The notes below the pieces were generated by a model. It ran no database searches. It was not told where the DNA came from and saw only the letters and a list, made by a program, of their open reading frames with translations. A program made the position numbers and the translations under genes. DNA of 7,811 nucleotides from Betaproteobacteria bacterium (GTDB lineage: Bacteria > Pseudomonadota > Gammaproteobacteria > Burkholderiales > Burkholderiaceae_E), in assembly GCA_016868095.1 (NCBI GenBank), contig VGHV01000105.1, positions 1 to 7,811 of the forward strand, given 5' to 3'. The first letter of the stretch is position 1; each line of letters starts with the position of its first letter. This document shows positions 1 to 6,664 of the stretch, one piece after another.

Positions 1-408
1 ATTACTGCGTATTTGGCGATAAGTTCGAACAACGCGCTGGTTGTGGGTGAATATTGGCGCGAAGGCAAGGCGATTAACCATTCGCTTGCAAAAGAAGCCC
101 AGGCTAAGGCCTTAGGGCTTGAGCTGAGCATGCAGCAAGTCGGCAGTGATCTTCGCGTGCAACTCCGATCGATGGGACAAGCCGCTCAAAGCACAAACCC
201 CATCCGGGTGCAATGGATCCATCCCACCTTATCTGGACGAGATCGTATGGGCATTGCCATGCCCCAAGGACATGGGGTTTACCGTATCGCTGATTTCACA
301 TGGCCCAAAGAAGGCCATTGGCAGCTGATGGTTGAAGACGCAGGCGGTGCCTGGCGTATGAAAACCGTCTGGTCGGCTTCAAGCGATGAGGTGGTCATAC
401 GCCCCTAA
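1..408 (+). CDS. FixH family protein, 5' end cut by window edge
   Basis: The reading frame is open from base 1 to a TAA at 406-408, so the true start lies left of the window; 135 codons are visible. The first residues (ITAYLAISS) look like the end of an N-terminal membrane helix. The next stretch, NALVVGEYWREGKAINHSLA, matches the conserved segment just after the single helix in FixH proteins. The remainder reads as the periplasmic beta-rich domain, with an RVQWIHPT strand and a closing segment (GHWQLMVEDAGGAWRMKTVW) typical of the family. FixH is a membrane protein encoded in fixGHIS/cco clusters and is needed to assemble cbb3-type cytochrome oxidase, probably through copper handling together with the FixI/CcoI ATPase. 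From that I infer that cco genes lie to the left. The TTG at 13 is only an internal codon, not a credible start. The family call is confident; the exact role in this organism is inferred. Confidence 0.88.
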   Translation: MTAYLAISSNNALVVGEYWREGKAINHSLAKEAQAKALGLELSMQQVGSDLRVQLRSMGQAAQSTNPIRVQWIHPTLSGRDRMGIAMPQGHGVYRIADFTWPKEGHWQLMVEDAGGAWRMKTVWSASSDEVVIRP

Positions 409-456
409 GAAGCGGAGTCGGCCTCAGGAGAAGAGCCAGGATTTGGCTTGGAGATT

Positions 457-461
457 AGGAG
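457..461 (+). promoter_or_regulatory. Ribosome binding site (AGGAG)
   Basis: AGGAG lies 7 nt upstream of the ATG at 469-471, which is ideal spacing. It decides the start of the small membrane protein gene in favour of that ATG over the in-frame TTG at 448. Confidence 0.7.
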
Positions 462-468
462 AGAGGCG

Positions 469-759
469 ATGCAGGATGCAGAGGAACAAGTTGTGATTCG
501 CGAAGCGCCGGGTTTTGGCTGCCGCTGTGTGATGCAAATTTTATGGCCGTCGTTTTTAATAGCGATTGTGGCCAATGGCATCTTGTTTTCGCTGGTCGAT
601 CCCCAGGATGTTAGCTTGGTCCACGAATACCTGGCAGACGATTCAATGGCAGCATACACCTTCGGATTTATCGGCTTTTGGGTCCTATTTGCTACAAGTT
701 CGGCGCTGACGCTTTTTCTCGCCCAAGGCCGTTTGCGTGACATGGCAGCTCAAGCCTAA
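469..759 (+). CDS. Small two-helix membrane protein, uncharacterised
   Basis: This encodes 96 residues, starting at the ATG at 469 because of the AGGAG 7 nt upstream. An in-frame TTG at 448 would add seven residues and has a poorer site. The N-terminus is polar and acidic, with two cysteines (C18, C20) before the first helix. Two hydrophobic segments follow, at about residues 24-43 (after ILWPSF) and 63-84. They are joined by a short acidic loop beginning DPQD (44-47), and the tail is basic to neutral. There is no signal peptidase site or known domain. As I recall, similar small proteins with an ILWPSF-like first helix and a DPQD loop occur beside cbb3 oxidase genes in Burkholderiales, but I know of no assigned function. 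It sits 60 bases after the fixH stop on the same strand and is probably co-transcribed with it. A role in oxidase assembly or the membrane is a guess from position only. Confidence 0.75.
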   Translation: MQDAEEQVVIREAPGFGCRCVMQILWPSFLIAIVANGILFSLVDPQDVSLVHEYLADDSMAAYTFGFIGFWVLFATSSALTLFLAQGRLRDMAAQA

Positions 760-819
760 TCCCCCTGCTTGTCCGTTTTAGCGCCGTGGCGAGCTTTTGG
801 TGGAGGGCTCAGCGCGGAC

Positions 820-1200
820 TTAATCGCTTGAGCCATGAAGCCGATCAAGCGCTCGGCGCTGCTGCTTGGTGGGTCGACCTTGTTCAATCGCATGCGCTGG
901 TTCAGGAAATAGCTTGCGGCGCTCTTTCGCAAGCGCAAGCGCTTGAATTGAGGCCTCGGTTTCGCGGTAAAGCTTTTGCGCTTCCGGTGCTGGGCCTCGT
1001 TGTTCGGATAGCGCGATGACTTCAATCTCACGCAAGCTATCGCCCTGACTGAGCTGCACGCTGTCGCCGGGTTTTAGCGTCCTTGCAGGTTTTACATGAT
1101 CTCGATTGACTTTAACCCGGCCCTTTTCAATCGCCTCCTGAGCAAGCGAGCGGGTCTTATAAAAGCGGGCTGCCCACAGCCATTTATCAATGCGTGTCAT
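820..1200 (-). CDS. hslR: Hsp15, ribosome-associated heat shock RNA-binding protein (S4 domain)
   Basis: The product is 126 residues, close to the roughly 133 of E. coli Hsp15. The N-terminus TRIDKWLWAARFYKTRSLAQ is the hallmark start of the S4 RNA-binding fold, which spans about residues 2-62 and includes the KGRVKVN turn. The middle (EQRGPAPEAQKLYRE) and the tail (GRPTKQQRRALDRLHG) follow Hsp15 closely, and the end corresponds to the E. coli RFKHGDSE end, so the gene is complete. Hsp15 binds free 50S subunits carrying peptidyl-tRNA after premature dissociation and helps to recycle them. The ATG at 1198-1200 is chosen because it places TRIDKW at the N-terminus. An in-frame TTG at 1210-1212 would add only four residues. 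No strong ribosome binding site is visible. The start overlaps the end of apt by 14 nt, so translational coupling to apt is likely. Confidence 0.93.
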   Translation of the reverse strand: MTRIDKWLWAARFYKTRSLAQEAIEKGRVKVNRDHVKPARTLKPGDSVQLSQGDSLREIEVIALSEQRGPAPEAQKLYRETEASIQALALAKERRKLFPEPAHAIEQGRPTKQQRRALDRLHGSSD

Positions 1201-1759
1201 CGCCCGAATCAATCGCCAGAAGACTAAACACCCTCACCGCTTCGTTGCGCAGGAGCGCCGAGCCACCGAGGTCGCGCAAATCGATGATCGCGCAAGCTTC
1301 CAGCACCTCGGCCTTTAAGCGTTTGATCAAGCGTACGGCGGCAAGCATCGTGCCTCCGGTTGCCATTAAATCGTCAACCAGCAAAACCTTATCGCCTGCT
1401 TTCAATGCATCGATATGAATTTCAATACTGGCCTGACCGTACTCGAGTGCATAGTCTTCTTTAATGGTCTCAAAGGGCAGCTTGCCAGCTTTGCGGATCG
1501 GCACAAAACCGAGCCCCATGGCCTGTGCAAGTGCTGCTCCAAGCATAAAGCCGCGTGCATCGATGCCTGCAATGACATCGGGTTTCATGGGCTCGTAACG
1601 CTGCTTGAGCGTATCGATCATGCTTTTGAAATAAGCCGGGTTTTGAAAAAGTGGCGTAATGTCTTTAAACATCACCCCATGCTTGGGCCAATGTTTCACC
1701 GTACGTATACCATCAAGCCATGCTTTGTTTTGATCTTGCGTTGGCCTTGCCATGCTCAT
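1187..1759 (-). CDS. apt: Adenine phosphoribosyltransferase
   Basis: A complete 190-residue protein of the usual Apt size. It converts adenine and PRPP to AMP and pyrophosphate in cytoplasmic purine salvage. Visible landmarks are the N-terminal WPKHGVMFKDITPL segment (residues 24-37), GIDARGFMLG (65-74), the flexible catalytic loop beginning RKAGKLPFE (89-97), and the PRPP-binding signature VLLVDDLMATGGTM (125-138) with the paired aspartates D129-D130. In many Apt proteins the equivalent of KHG at 26-28 is KPG, a small substitution. Two in-frame ATGs are present, at 1757-1759 and 1751-1753. The outer one is used because a weak GAGAAG lies upstream of it, but the inner one is possible. The gene leads a two-gene unit with hslR (14-nt overlap) and is divergent from the MaoC gene. 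Confidence 0.96.
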   Translation of the reverse strand: MSMARPTQDQNKAWLDGIRTVKHWPKHGVMFKDITPLFQNPAYFKSMIDTLKQRYEPMKPDVIAGIDARGFMLGAALAQAMGLGFVPIRKAGKLPFETIKEDYALEYGQASIEIHIDALKAGDKVLLVDDLMATGGTMLAAVRLIKRLKAEVLEACAIIDLRDLGGSALLRNEAVRVFSLLAIDSGDDTH

Positions 1760-1781
1760 GTTTGCTTCTCGTCAATCGTTG

Positions 1782-1811
1782 ATTGCAGCGAAGTTGCGAG
1801 GTCTTGATCAA
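1782..1811 (-). promoter_or_regulatory. Possible weak promoter for apt-hslR
   Basis: On the minus strand, TTGATC (plus coordinates 1806-1811) and TGCAAT (1782-1787) are separated by 18 bases. Each matches the sigma-70 -35 or -10 consensus at four of six positions, and a start would fall about 15-20 bases before the apt ATG. The same 122-base gap between apt and the MaoC gene holds an 8-base palindrome, TTGATCAA (1804-1811), which overlaps the proposed -35. The match is weak and could be chance. Confidence 0.25.
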
Positions 1812-1881
1812 ACTCAGCATCAGCGCTTAGGGTTTGAATCACTGGATCAAGCCTTCAACATTAAGGTGGAGTGTAGTGCGA

Positions 1882-2376
1882 ATGTCTCAAATACCTGCTG
1901 CGAGCTTCAAGACACGTTATTTTGAAGACTATCGCGTTGGCGAAGTCGCTGAGTTTGGTGACTATCACATCACGAGCGAAGAGATCATCGACTTTGCCAA
2001 ACGCTATGACCCTCAGCTTTTTCATACCGATCCAGAAGCTGCCAAACAATCGTCGTTTGGCGGTTTGGTTGCAAGCGGCTGGATGAGTGCTGGCGTGCTA
2101 ATGCGTTTGCTGGTTGAGCACTACGTTTCGCCGCTGGCATCCATGGGATCGCCCGGCGTCGATGAATTACGTTGGCACAAGCCTGTGAAGCCTGGCGATC
2201 GCCTGCATGCCAGGGTAGAGGTTGTTGGCAAACGGCGCTCGCAATCAAAGCCCGATCGAGGCCTGATTCACTTTGTCCAACAAGGGCTTAATCAACAAGG
2301 GGAGATCGTCATTTCCTTTAAAGGCATGGGGATGTACCGATGCCGTTCACTCGAACCCGGCCCCGATGGGATTTAG
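1882..2376 (+). CDS. MaoC family hot-dog-fold hydratase/dehydratase
   Basis: The product is 164 residues from the ATG at 1882. The single-domain MaoC/R-hydratase fold is recognisable. YFEDYRVGEVAEFGDYHIT (from residue 13) leads into the long hot-dog helix, followed by the active-site stretch FAKRYDPQLFHTDPEAA, where D43 and H48 correspond to the catalytic Asp and His. GGLVASGWMSAGVLMRL (60-76) and WHKPVKPGDRL (98-108) are also typical of the family. Such enzymes hydrate trans-2-enoyl-CoA to (R)-3-hydroxyacyl-CoA or act on related acyl thioesters; the substrate here is unknown. A purine-rich AAGGTGGAG at 1863-1871 lies 10 nt before the ATG. The in-frame GTG at 1876 is a reasonable alternative, while a TTG at 1834 is unlikely. 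The gene is divergent from apt and converges on the helical-protein gene with only 2 bases between stop codons. Confidence 0.9.
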   Translation: MSQIPAASFKTRYFEDYRVGEVAEFGDYHITSEEIIDFAKRYDPQLFHTDPEAAKQSSFGGLVASGWMSAGVLMRLLVEHYVSPLASMGSPGVDELRWHKPVKPGDRLHARVEVVGKRRSQSKPDRGLIHFVQQGLNQQGEIVISFKGMGMYRCRSLEPGPDGI

Positions 2377-2378
2377 GC

Positions 2379-3008
2379 TTAAGTAAGGCGTTGCAAGACG
2401 GCCTGCATGATGGCGCGCTCCAGGGCACTGCCTTCGGGTACGGTTTTCATCCAGCCCCGGGCCTGCGCCTGATCGAGAAGCGCGCGGGTACGCAGCCGAA
2501 TCATTTGCTGGCTTACAGCTTTCATTGCCGAGGCTGAGGCTTGCGAGCCACTTGCGCGTTCGCGGGCAAGCTTTCTGCTTGCGCCTGCAATATGCCTAAA
2601 CTGTCTTAAATCCGATTGCAGCGATTGCAAGGGGCCTTTTGCCTGTTGCGCTTTTTGGGAGATTCGCTGAATTAAATCAGCCGTGCCATCGTGTCCGGTC
2701 AAGCTGCCTTGGGGCTGTCCCGATGCGCTCTGCCATAGACCTAATAACAAACCTGCCTCGGTGTTGGGTGCACTGCGCAGCCGCTTTAAGCCTGACGCTG
2801 CGCCTTGAATTTGCGCATCCAGCGCTTGTTCGGCAGCACGCAACTGGTCTGCGACAGTGTCGACCTCATCGAGCAATTGCTCAAGGCGTTCGATGGTGTT
2901 TTGCAGGCTTTGGTCAAGTGCACGATGCACAGGTTGGCAAAGTGCTTCGATGAGCTTTTGCAAGGTGACTGGGTTGGCCACCGGCAGCAGCGATTCCAAG
3001 CCAAGCAT
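2379..3008 (-). CDS. Uncharacterised helical protein downstream of uvrA and an SDR gene
   Basis: I do not recognise this 209-residue protein. It has no membrane segment or signal peptide and is rich in Ala, Gln, Leu and Arg, so it should be a soluble, almost wholly helical cytoplasmic protein. Residues about 15-78 read as long amphipathic helices with coiled-coil character, for example QNTIERLEQLLDEVDTVADQ followed by LRAAEQALDAQIQ. A Gly/Ser/Thr-rich stretch around 95-110 (GQPQGSLTGHDGT) probably forms a linker. A second helical part follows, with a low-complexity SGSQASASA segment near 153-161. The C-terminal part (RTRALLDQAQARGW, then VPEGSALERAIMQAVLQRL) looks like the most constrained portion. 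The ATG at 3006-3008 is 5 bases after the SDR stop. An adjacent in-frame GTG at 3009-3011 would add one residue. No clear ribosome binding site is visible, so translation probably depends on coupling to the SDR gene. Confidence 0.72.
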   Translation of the reverse strand: MLGLESLLPVANPVTLQKLIEALCQPVHRALDQSLQNTIERLEQLLDEVDTVADQLRAAEQALDAQIQGAASGLKRLRSAPNTEAGLLLGLWQSASGQPQGSLTGHDGTADLIQRISQKAQQAKGPLQSLQSDLRQFRHIAGASRKLARERASGSQASASAMKAVSQQMIRLRTRALLDQAQARGWMKTVPEGSALERAIMQAVLQRLT

Positions 3009-3013
3009 CACAA

Positions 3014-3784
3014 CTAGAGTAATAAGCCGCCGTCAACCACAAGGGTTTGGCCGTAGATGTAGGCTGCAAGCGGACTCGCCAAGAATAGTGCGGCGCCAGC
3101 CATATCCTCGGGTTGGCCCAAACGCTGCGCAGGAATACGCTCAAGCGCAGCGGCAAGCCGCTTGGGGTTGGCGGTGGTGACCTTGGTGAGTTTGGTGTCG
3201 ACAAAGCCCGGCGCGATGCCGTTGACCCGAATACCCTCGCTCGCCCAGGCTTGCGCGAGCGTCCGTACCAACCCCACAGCGCCTGCCTTCGAGGCGGCAT
3301 AGGCGGGGTTGCCGCGTGTTGCATGAAAGGCAGCTGTGGAGCTGACCACAATCAAGCTGCCTCGAGCCTGGCGTAAGGCTTCAAAGCTTGCGCTTGCGCA
3401 TCGCATCAAGCTCATCAGGTTGACCTCGATGACCTCACGAAAGCCGGGCATCTCGAATTCGGCCCGCTGATAGCGCACGATCCCCTGACACAAGACCACA
3501 ACATCCAAGCTGCGATGGGCTTGCAGGGATAGCTCGGCGCTCTTCGAATCGTTTTCTAGCAGGCTTAAATCGACGCATCGATAGCTTAGGCCTTCAAGGC
3601 TTGAGCCTTCTTCGCCCTCATAGTCGACAGCGCTTGGCCGTGTACCCCAGACTTCAACCGTGGCGCCCTGGCTTCGGAAAGCTTGGGCAATGCCATTGCC
3701 AATCCCGCTGGAGCCGCCAACCACCAGGACCCGGCGGTCGGAAAAATCCAAATGTTTGTCGTAATGTCTTGGTGTTTGGTTCAT
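3014..3784 (-). CDS. Short-chain dehydrogenase/reductase (SDR) family oxidoreductase
   Basis: A complete classical SDR of 256 residues. The Rossmann nucleotide loop is GGSSGIGNG (23-31). The catalytic set is N122, S149, Y162 and K166, with the YxxxK motif in YAASKAG and Ser-Tyr spacing of 13 as in FabG. The C-terminal GQTLVVDGG (245-253) and [13 protein letters not shown] (185-197) are standard. Two positions depart from consensus: Val22 replaces the usual Thr before the glycine loop, and LCQG (98-101) replaces NNAG. GTR at 47-49, after the second strand, might favour NADP(H), but this is an inference. The substrate cannot be told; the sequence resembles FabG-like and sugar- or polyol-type SDRs. 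The ATG overlaps the uvrA stop (ATGA, 3781-3784), and the helical-protein gene follows after 5 bases, so all three are probably one transcript. Confidence 0.93.
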   Translation of the reverse strand: MNQTPRHYDKHLDFSDRRVLVVGGSSGIGNGIAQAFRSQGATVEVWGTRPSAVDYEGEEGSSLEGLSYRCVDLSLLENDSKSAELSLQAHRSLDVVVLCQGIVRYQRAEFEMPGFREVIEVNLMSLMRCASASFEALRQARGSLIVVSSTAAFHATRGNPAYAASKAGAVGLVRTLAQAWASEGIRVNGIAPGFVDTKLTKVTTANPKRLAAALERIPAQRLGQPEDMAGAALFLASPLAAYIYGQTLVVDGGLLL

Positions 3785-6588
3785 GATTTTCTTGTCTGCT
3801 TTCGCAAGAGCTTGGCGAGATATCGACCCGTATGACTGTCTGGATGATCGGCAATGAGCTCAGGAGGACCACACGCCACCAGTGAGCCGCCTGCGTCACC
3901 CCCCTCGGGTCCGAGATCTATCACCCAGTCAGCGACTTTGATCACATCCAAATTATGTTCGATAACCACGACCGTATTGCCATGATCGCGTAACTGGCTG
4001 ATCACCTTGAGCAATAAATCGATGTCTTGAAAATGCAGACCCGTGGTTGGCTCATCGAGGATGTAAAGGGTTTTGCCGGTGTCGCGTTTGGACAGTTCCT
4101 GGGACAGTTTCACCCGTTGCGCTTCGCCTCCCGATAAGGTGGTTGCGCTTTGCCCAAGTCGAACATAGGCAAGGCCAACATCGATGAGGGTTTGTAGCCG
4201 TCGTTCGATGCTTGGAACCGCAGCAAAAAAGCTGTGGGCTTGCTCGACAGTCATTTGCAGGATTTGGGCGATGTTCATCCCCTTGTATTGCACCTCAAGG
4301 GTTTCGCGGTTGTAGCGCTTGCCGTCGCATACTTCGCAGGGCACATAAACATCGGGTAGAAAGTGCATCTCCACCTTCAACATGCCATCGCCTTCGCAGG
4401 CATCACAACGCCCGCCGCGCACATTAAATGAAAACCGTCCCGGGCCGTAACCGCGTTCGCGAGCGAGTGCTGTTTCTGCAAACAAATCACGAATCGGCGT
4501 AAATAGGCCGGTGTAGGTTGCCGGATTGGATCGCGGCGTTCGGCCAATCGGGCTTTGATCAACAGCAATGACTTTGTCGATGGCATCAAGCCCATCAATG
4601 GCTCGATGCGGAGCGGGTTCGGCGCTGGCATGGTGCAAACGCCTTGCCACAGCCGCATATAAAGTGTCGTTTACCAGCGTCGATTTGCCAGAGCCCGACA
4701 CCCCGGTCACGCAAACCAGCAGACCAAGCGGTATATCAACATCGATATGCTTTAAGTTATTGCCATGCGCGCCAAGAACCCGGATGAAGGCCTCGCCCGG
4801 CGCTCGGCGCGTTTTGGGTAGGGCGATTTCGCGCCGCCCGCTTAGGTATTGGCCAGTCAGTGAATCGGGGTGAGCACAAATTTCTTGCGGGCTTCCTTGG
4901 GCAATCACGCTTCCGCCGTGTTCACCTGCCCCTGGCCCCATATCGATGACATGGTCAGCGCTCAAGATGGCGTCTTCATCGTGTTCAACAACCAGGACTG
5001 TGTTGCCAAGGCCACGCAAATGCTTAAGGCTGGCGATGAGCCGATCATTGTCGCGCTGATGTAGTCCGATCGAGGGTTCATCAAGCACATACATGACGCC
5101 GGTCAACCCTGAGCCGATTTGCGAGGCTAAGCGGATTCGCTGCGATTCCCCGCCCGATAAGGTTTCCGCGGAGCGGTCAAGACTGAGATATTGAAGTCCG
5201 ACATCGTTGAGAAAGCGCAAGCGTGCGGCAATTTCACGCAGTATTCGCGCGCCGATTTGTGCCTTGGCCCCGGGCAGTTGCACCGATTCAGCCCAGACTG
5301 AGGCTTGTTTCAAAGTCCAAGATGAGATTTCCCAAATGCCATGGTCGGCATCACGGGGTCCAACTCGGACATGGCGCGCTTCGGCACGCAATCGCGTGCC
5401 TGCACAGCTCTGGCAGCTTCGGCTCGAGCGCAACTTGGCAAGCTCTTCGCGAACGGCGCTGGCGTCGGTCTCCTTCCAGCGTCGTTCGAGATTAGGCAAT
5501 ACGCCTTCAAACTTGCCCTGACCGTGGAGCACCGCTTCGTGGCAGCTTGGGCTGAGCGCTTCCCAGGCCTCATCAAGGCTAAATCCGAGCGTTCGAGACA
5601 AGGCTTGCAGGGCGCTAAAGGCCGAGGCGTTGCGTCTGTCCCAGCCTGCGATTGCGCCCGAGGCAAGACTCAGATTGGGAAATTGCACCACGCGCAGCGG
5701 GTCGAAGTAGCCCTCGATGCCAAGCCCGTCGCAGCTTGGACAGGCACCTGCCGGGTTGTTAAATGAGAAAAGCCTTGGCTCAAGCTGTTTGAGCGCATGG
5801 CCGCACTGGGGACAGGCAAAGCGGTTGGAAAAAAGGCTGCCTTCGGCATCGGGTGTTTCCATCGGCACCAACAAGGCCCGACCCTCGGCGTGTAAGAGCG
5901 CGGTTTCCAACGATTGAGCAAGGCGCGCGCTGGCATCGGCACTGATTTTGAGCCTGTCAACCACGATATCGATCGCGTGACGCTGATTTCGAGCAAGCAC
6001 TGGAGCCTGATCAAGATCATAAATCTGCGCTTTTGACTGTTCGCTTCGAACCCGCACACGCACAAAGCCCTTGGTGCGCAAGTCTTCAAACAGCGCTTGG
6101 TGTTCGCCTTTGCGTTCGATCACCTGGGGCGCCATCACCAGCATGCGCTCGCCAAGGTGGTGCGCAAGTAGGCTGTCGACCATTTGCGCCACGGTTTGTG
6201 CTTCAAGTACTTGATCAGGGTGAAATGGGCAGTAGGGGGTGCCGGCCCTTGCAAAGAGCAATCGCAAGTAGTCGTGGATCTCGGTGACGGTGCCAACGGT
6301 GGAGCGTGGGTTGTGGCTTGAAGCCTTTTGCTCGATGGCAATCGCAGGCGACAGGCCTTCAATCGCATCGACTTCGGGCTTTTCCATCAATTGCAAGAAC
6401 TGACGTGCGTAGGCCGAGAGCGACTCGACATACCGTCGCTGCCCTTCGGCATACAAGGTGTCAAAGGCAAGCGAGCTTTTGCCAGAACCCGACAGTCCGG
6501 TAATCACCACCAGTGCATCGCGTGGGATATCGAGATTGATGTTGCGCAAATTATGGGTGCGCGCCCCGCGAATGCTGATGCTGTTCAT
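3781..6588 (-). CDS. uvrA: Excinuclease ABC subunit A (nucleotide excision repair ATPase)
   Basis: Full length at 935 residues (E. coli UvrA is 940). UvrA dimers scan DNA, recognise bulky lesions and load UvrB. The protein carries two ABC ATPase modules. The first has Walker A GLSGSGKS (31-38), signature LSGGESQ (477-483) and Walker B YVLDEP (500-505). The second has Walker A GVSGSGKS (629-636), signature LSGGEAQ (818-824) and Walker B YILDEP (842-847). Zinc-binding cysteine pairs are visible at C259/C262 with C283/C286 in the insertion domain, and at C728/C731 with C751/C754 in the second module; C392/C395 form a further CxxC. No key residue is missing. The ATG at 6586-6588 gives the canonical N-terminus [14 protein letters not shown], and an in-frame stop lies a few codons upstream. 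No good ribosome binding site is visible. The stop codon overlaps the SDR start. Confidence 0.98.
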   Translation of the reverse strand: MNSISIRGARTHNLRNINLDIPRDALVVITGLSGSGKSSLAFDTLYAEGQRRYVESLSAYARQFLQLMEKPEVDAIEGLSPAIAIEQKASSHNPRSTVGTVTEIHDYLRLLFARAGTPYCPFHPDQVLEAQTVAQMVDSLLAHHLGERMLVMAPQVIERKGEHQALFEDLRTKGFVRVRVRSEQSKAQIYDLDQAPVLARNQRHAIDIVVDRLKISADASARLAQSLETALLHAEGRALLVPMETPDAEGSLFSNRFACPQCGHALKQLEPRLFSFNNPAGACPSCDGLGIEGYFDPLRVVQFPNLSLASGAIAGWDRRNASAFSALQALSRTLGFSLDEAWEALSPSCHEAVLHGQGKFEGVLPNLERRWKETDASAVREELAKLRSSRSCQSCAGTRLRAEARHVRVGPRDADHGIWEISSWTLKQASVWAESVQLPGAKAQIGARILREIAARLRFLNDVGLQYLSLDRSAETLSGGESQRIRLASQIGSGLTGVMYVLDEPSIGLHQRDNDRLIASLKHLRGLGNTVLVVEHDEDAILSADHVIDMGPGAGEHGGSVIAQGSPQEICAHPDSLTGQYLSGRREIALPKTRRAPGEAFIRVLGAHGNNLKHIDVDIPLGLLVCVTGVSGSGKSTLVNDTLYAAVARRLHHASAEPAPHRAIDGLDAIDKVIAVDQSPIGRTPRSNPATYTGLFTPIRDLFAETALARERGYGPGRFSFNVRGGRCDACEGDGMLKVEMHFLPDVYVPCEVCDGKRYNRETLEVQYKGMNIAQILQMTVEQAHSFFAAVPSIERRLQTLIDVGLAYVRLGQSATTLSGGEAQRVKLSQELSKRDTGKTLYILDEPTTGLHFQDIDLLLKVISQLRDHGNTVVVIEHNLDVIKVADWVIDLGPEGGDAGGSLVACGPPELIADHPDSHTGRYLAKLLRKQTRKS

Positions 6589-6610
6589 GGACCGTGTGCA
6601 AAGTGCAATC

Positions 6611-6623
6611 GGCTAATATAGCC
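6611..6623. promoter_or_regulatory. 13-base palindrome between uvrA and the MFS gene; possible overlapping -10 elements
   Basis: GGCTAATATAGCC is a perfect inverted repeat (GGCTA, ATA, TAGCC) in the middle of the short divergent gap. Read on the minus strand, its centre gives TATATT (plus 6615-6620), a five-of-six match to a -10 box, positioned for a leader of about 20 bases before uvrA. On the plus strand TAATAT (6614-6619) matches four of six. No convincing -35 box is found at 16-18 bases on either side. It could be a repressor operator, a shared promoter core or chance. The LexA pattern CTGT-N8-ACAG is not present. Confidence 0.35.
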
Positions 6624-6664
6624 CGAGCCGCACCCTGGGAGCTATGGATCACCTTAAGGAACCC

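Noticed and set aside
434..448. Small hairpin AGCCA-GGATT-TGGCT between fixH and the small membrane gene
   Set aside because: The stem is only about 5-6 base pairs and no T-run follows, so it is not a convincing terminator.
760..819. Possible bidirectional terminator between the small membrane gene and hslR
   Set aside because: Short complementary pieces exist (GTCCG at 771-775 with CGGAC at 815-819; GAGC at 791-794 with GCTC at 807-810), but the loops are long or stems short and there is no clear T-run after a stable stem.
756..1031. Open minus-strand frame overlapping the end of hslR, possibly a frameshifted extension
   Set aside because: The hslR frame runs intact to a natural Hsp15-like end (DRLHG then stop), matching the family length, so no frameshift is needed and the other frame is a shadow.
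1415..1807. Open plus-strand frame of 130 codons across apt
   Set aside because: It lies antisense to a perfectly conserved apt gene and its translation shows no recognisable or protein-like pattern.
1834..1850. FNR-like inverted repeat TTGAA-N7-ATCAA
   Set aside because: FNR sites need TTGAT-N4-ATCAA; here the spacer is 7 and one half-site is mismatched.
1834..1881. N-terminal extension of the MaoC protein from a TTG at 1834
   Set aside because: The extra residues do not resemble MaoC N-termini, and purine-rich Shine-Dalgarno-like sequence lies just before the GTG/ATG starts at 1876 and 1882.
5341..5766. Open plus-strand frame of 141 codons inside uvrA
   Set aside because: It is antisense to conserved UvrA sequence including a zinc-binding region; such long shadows are common in GC-rich genes.
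6589..6664. LexA (SOS) box upstream of uvrA
   Set aside because: No CTGT-N8-ACAG or near match was found by reading both strands.
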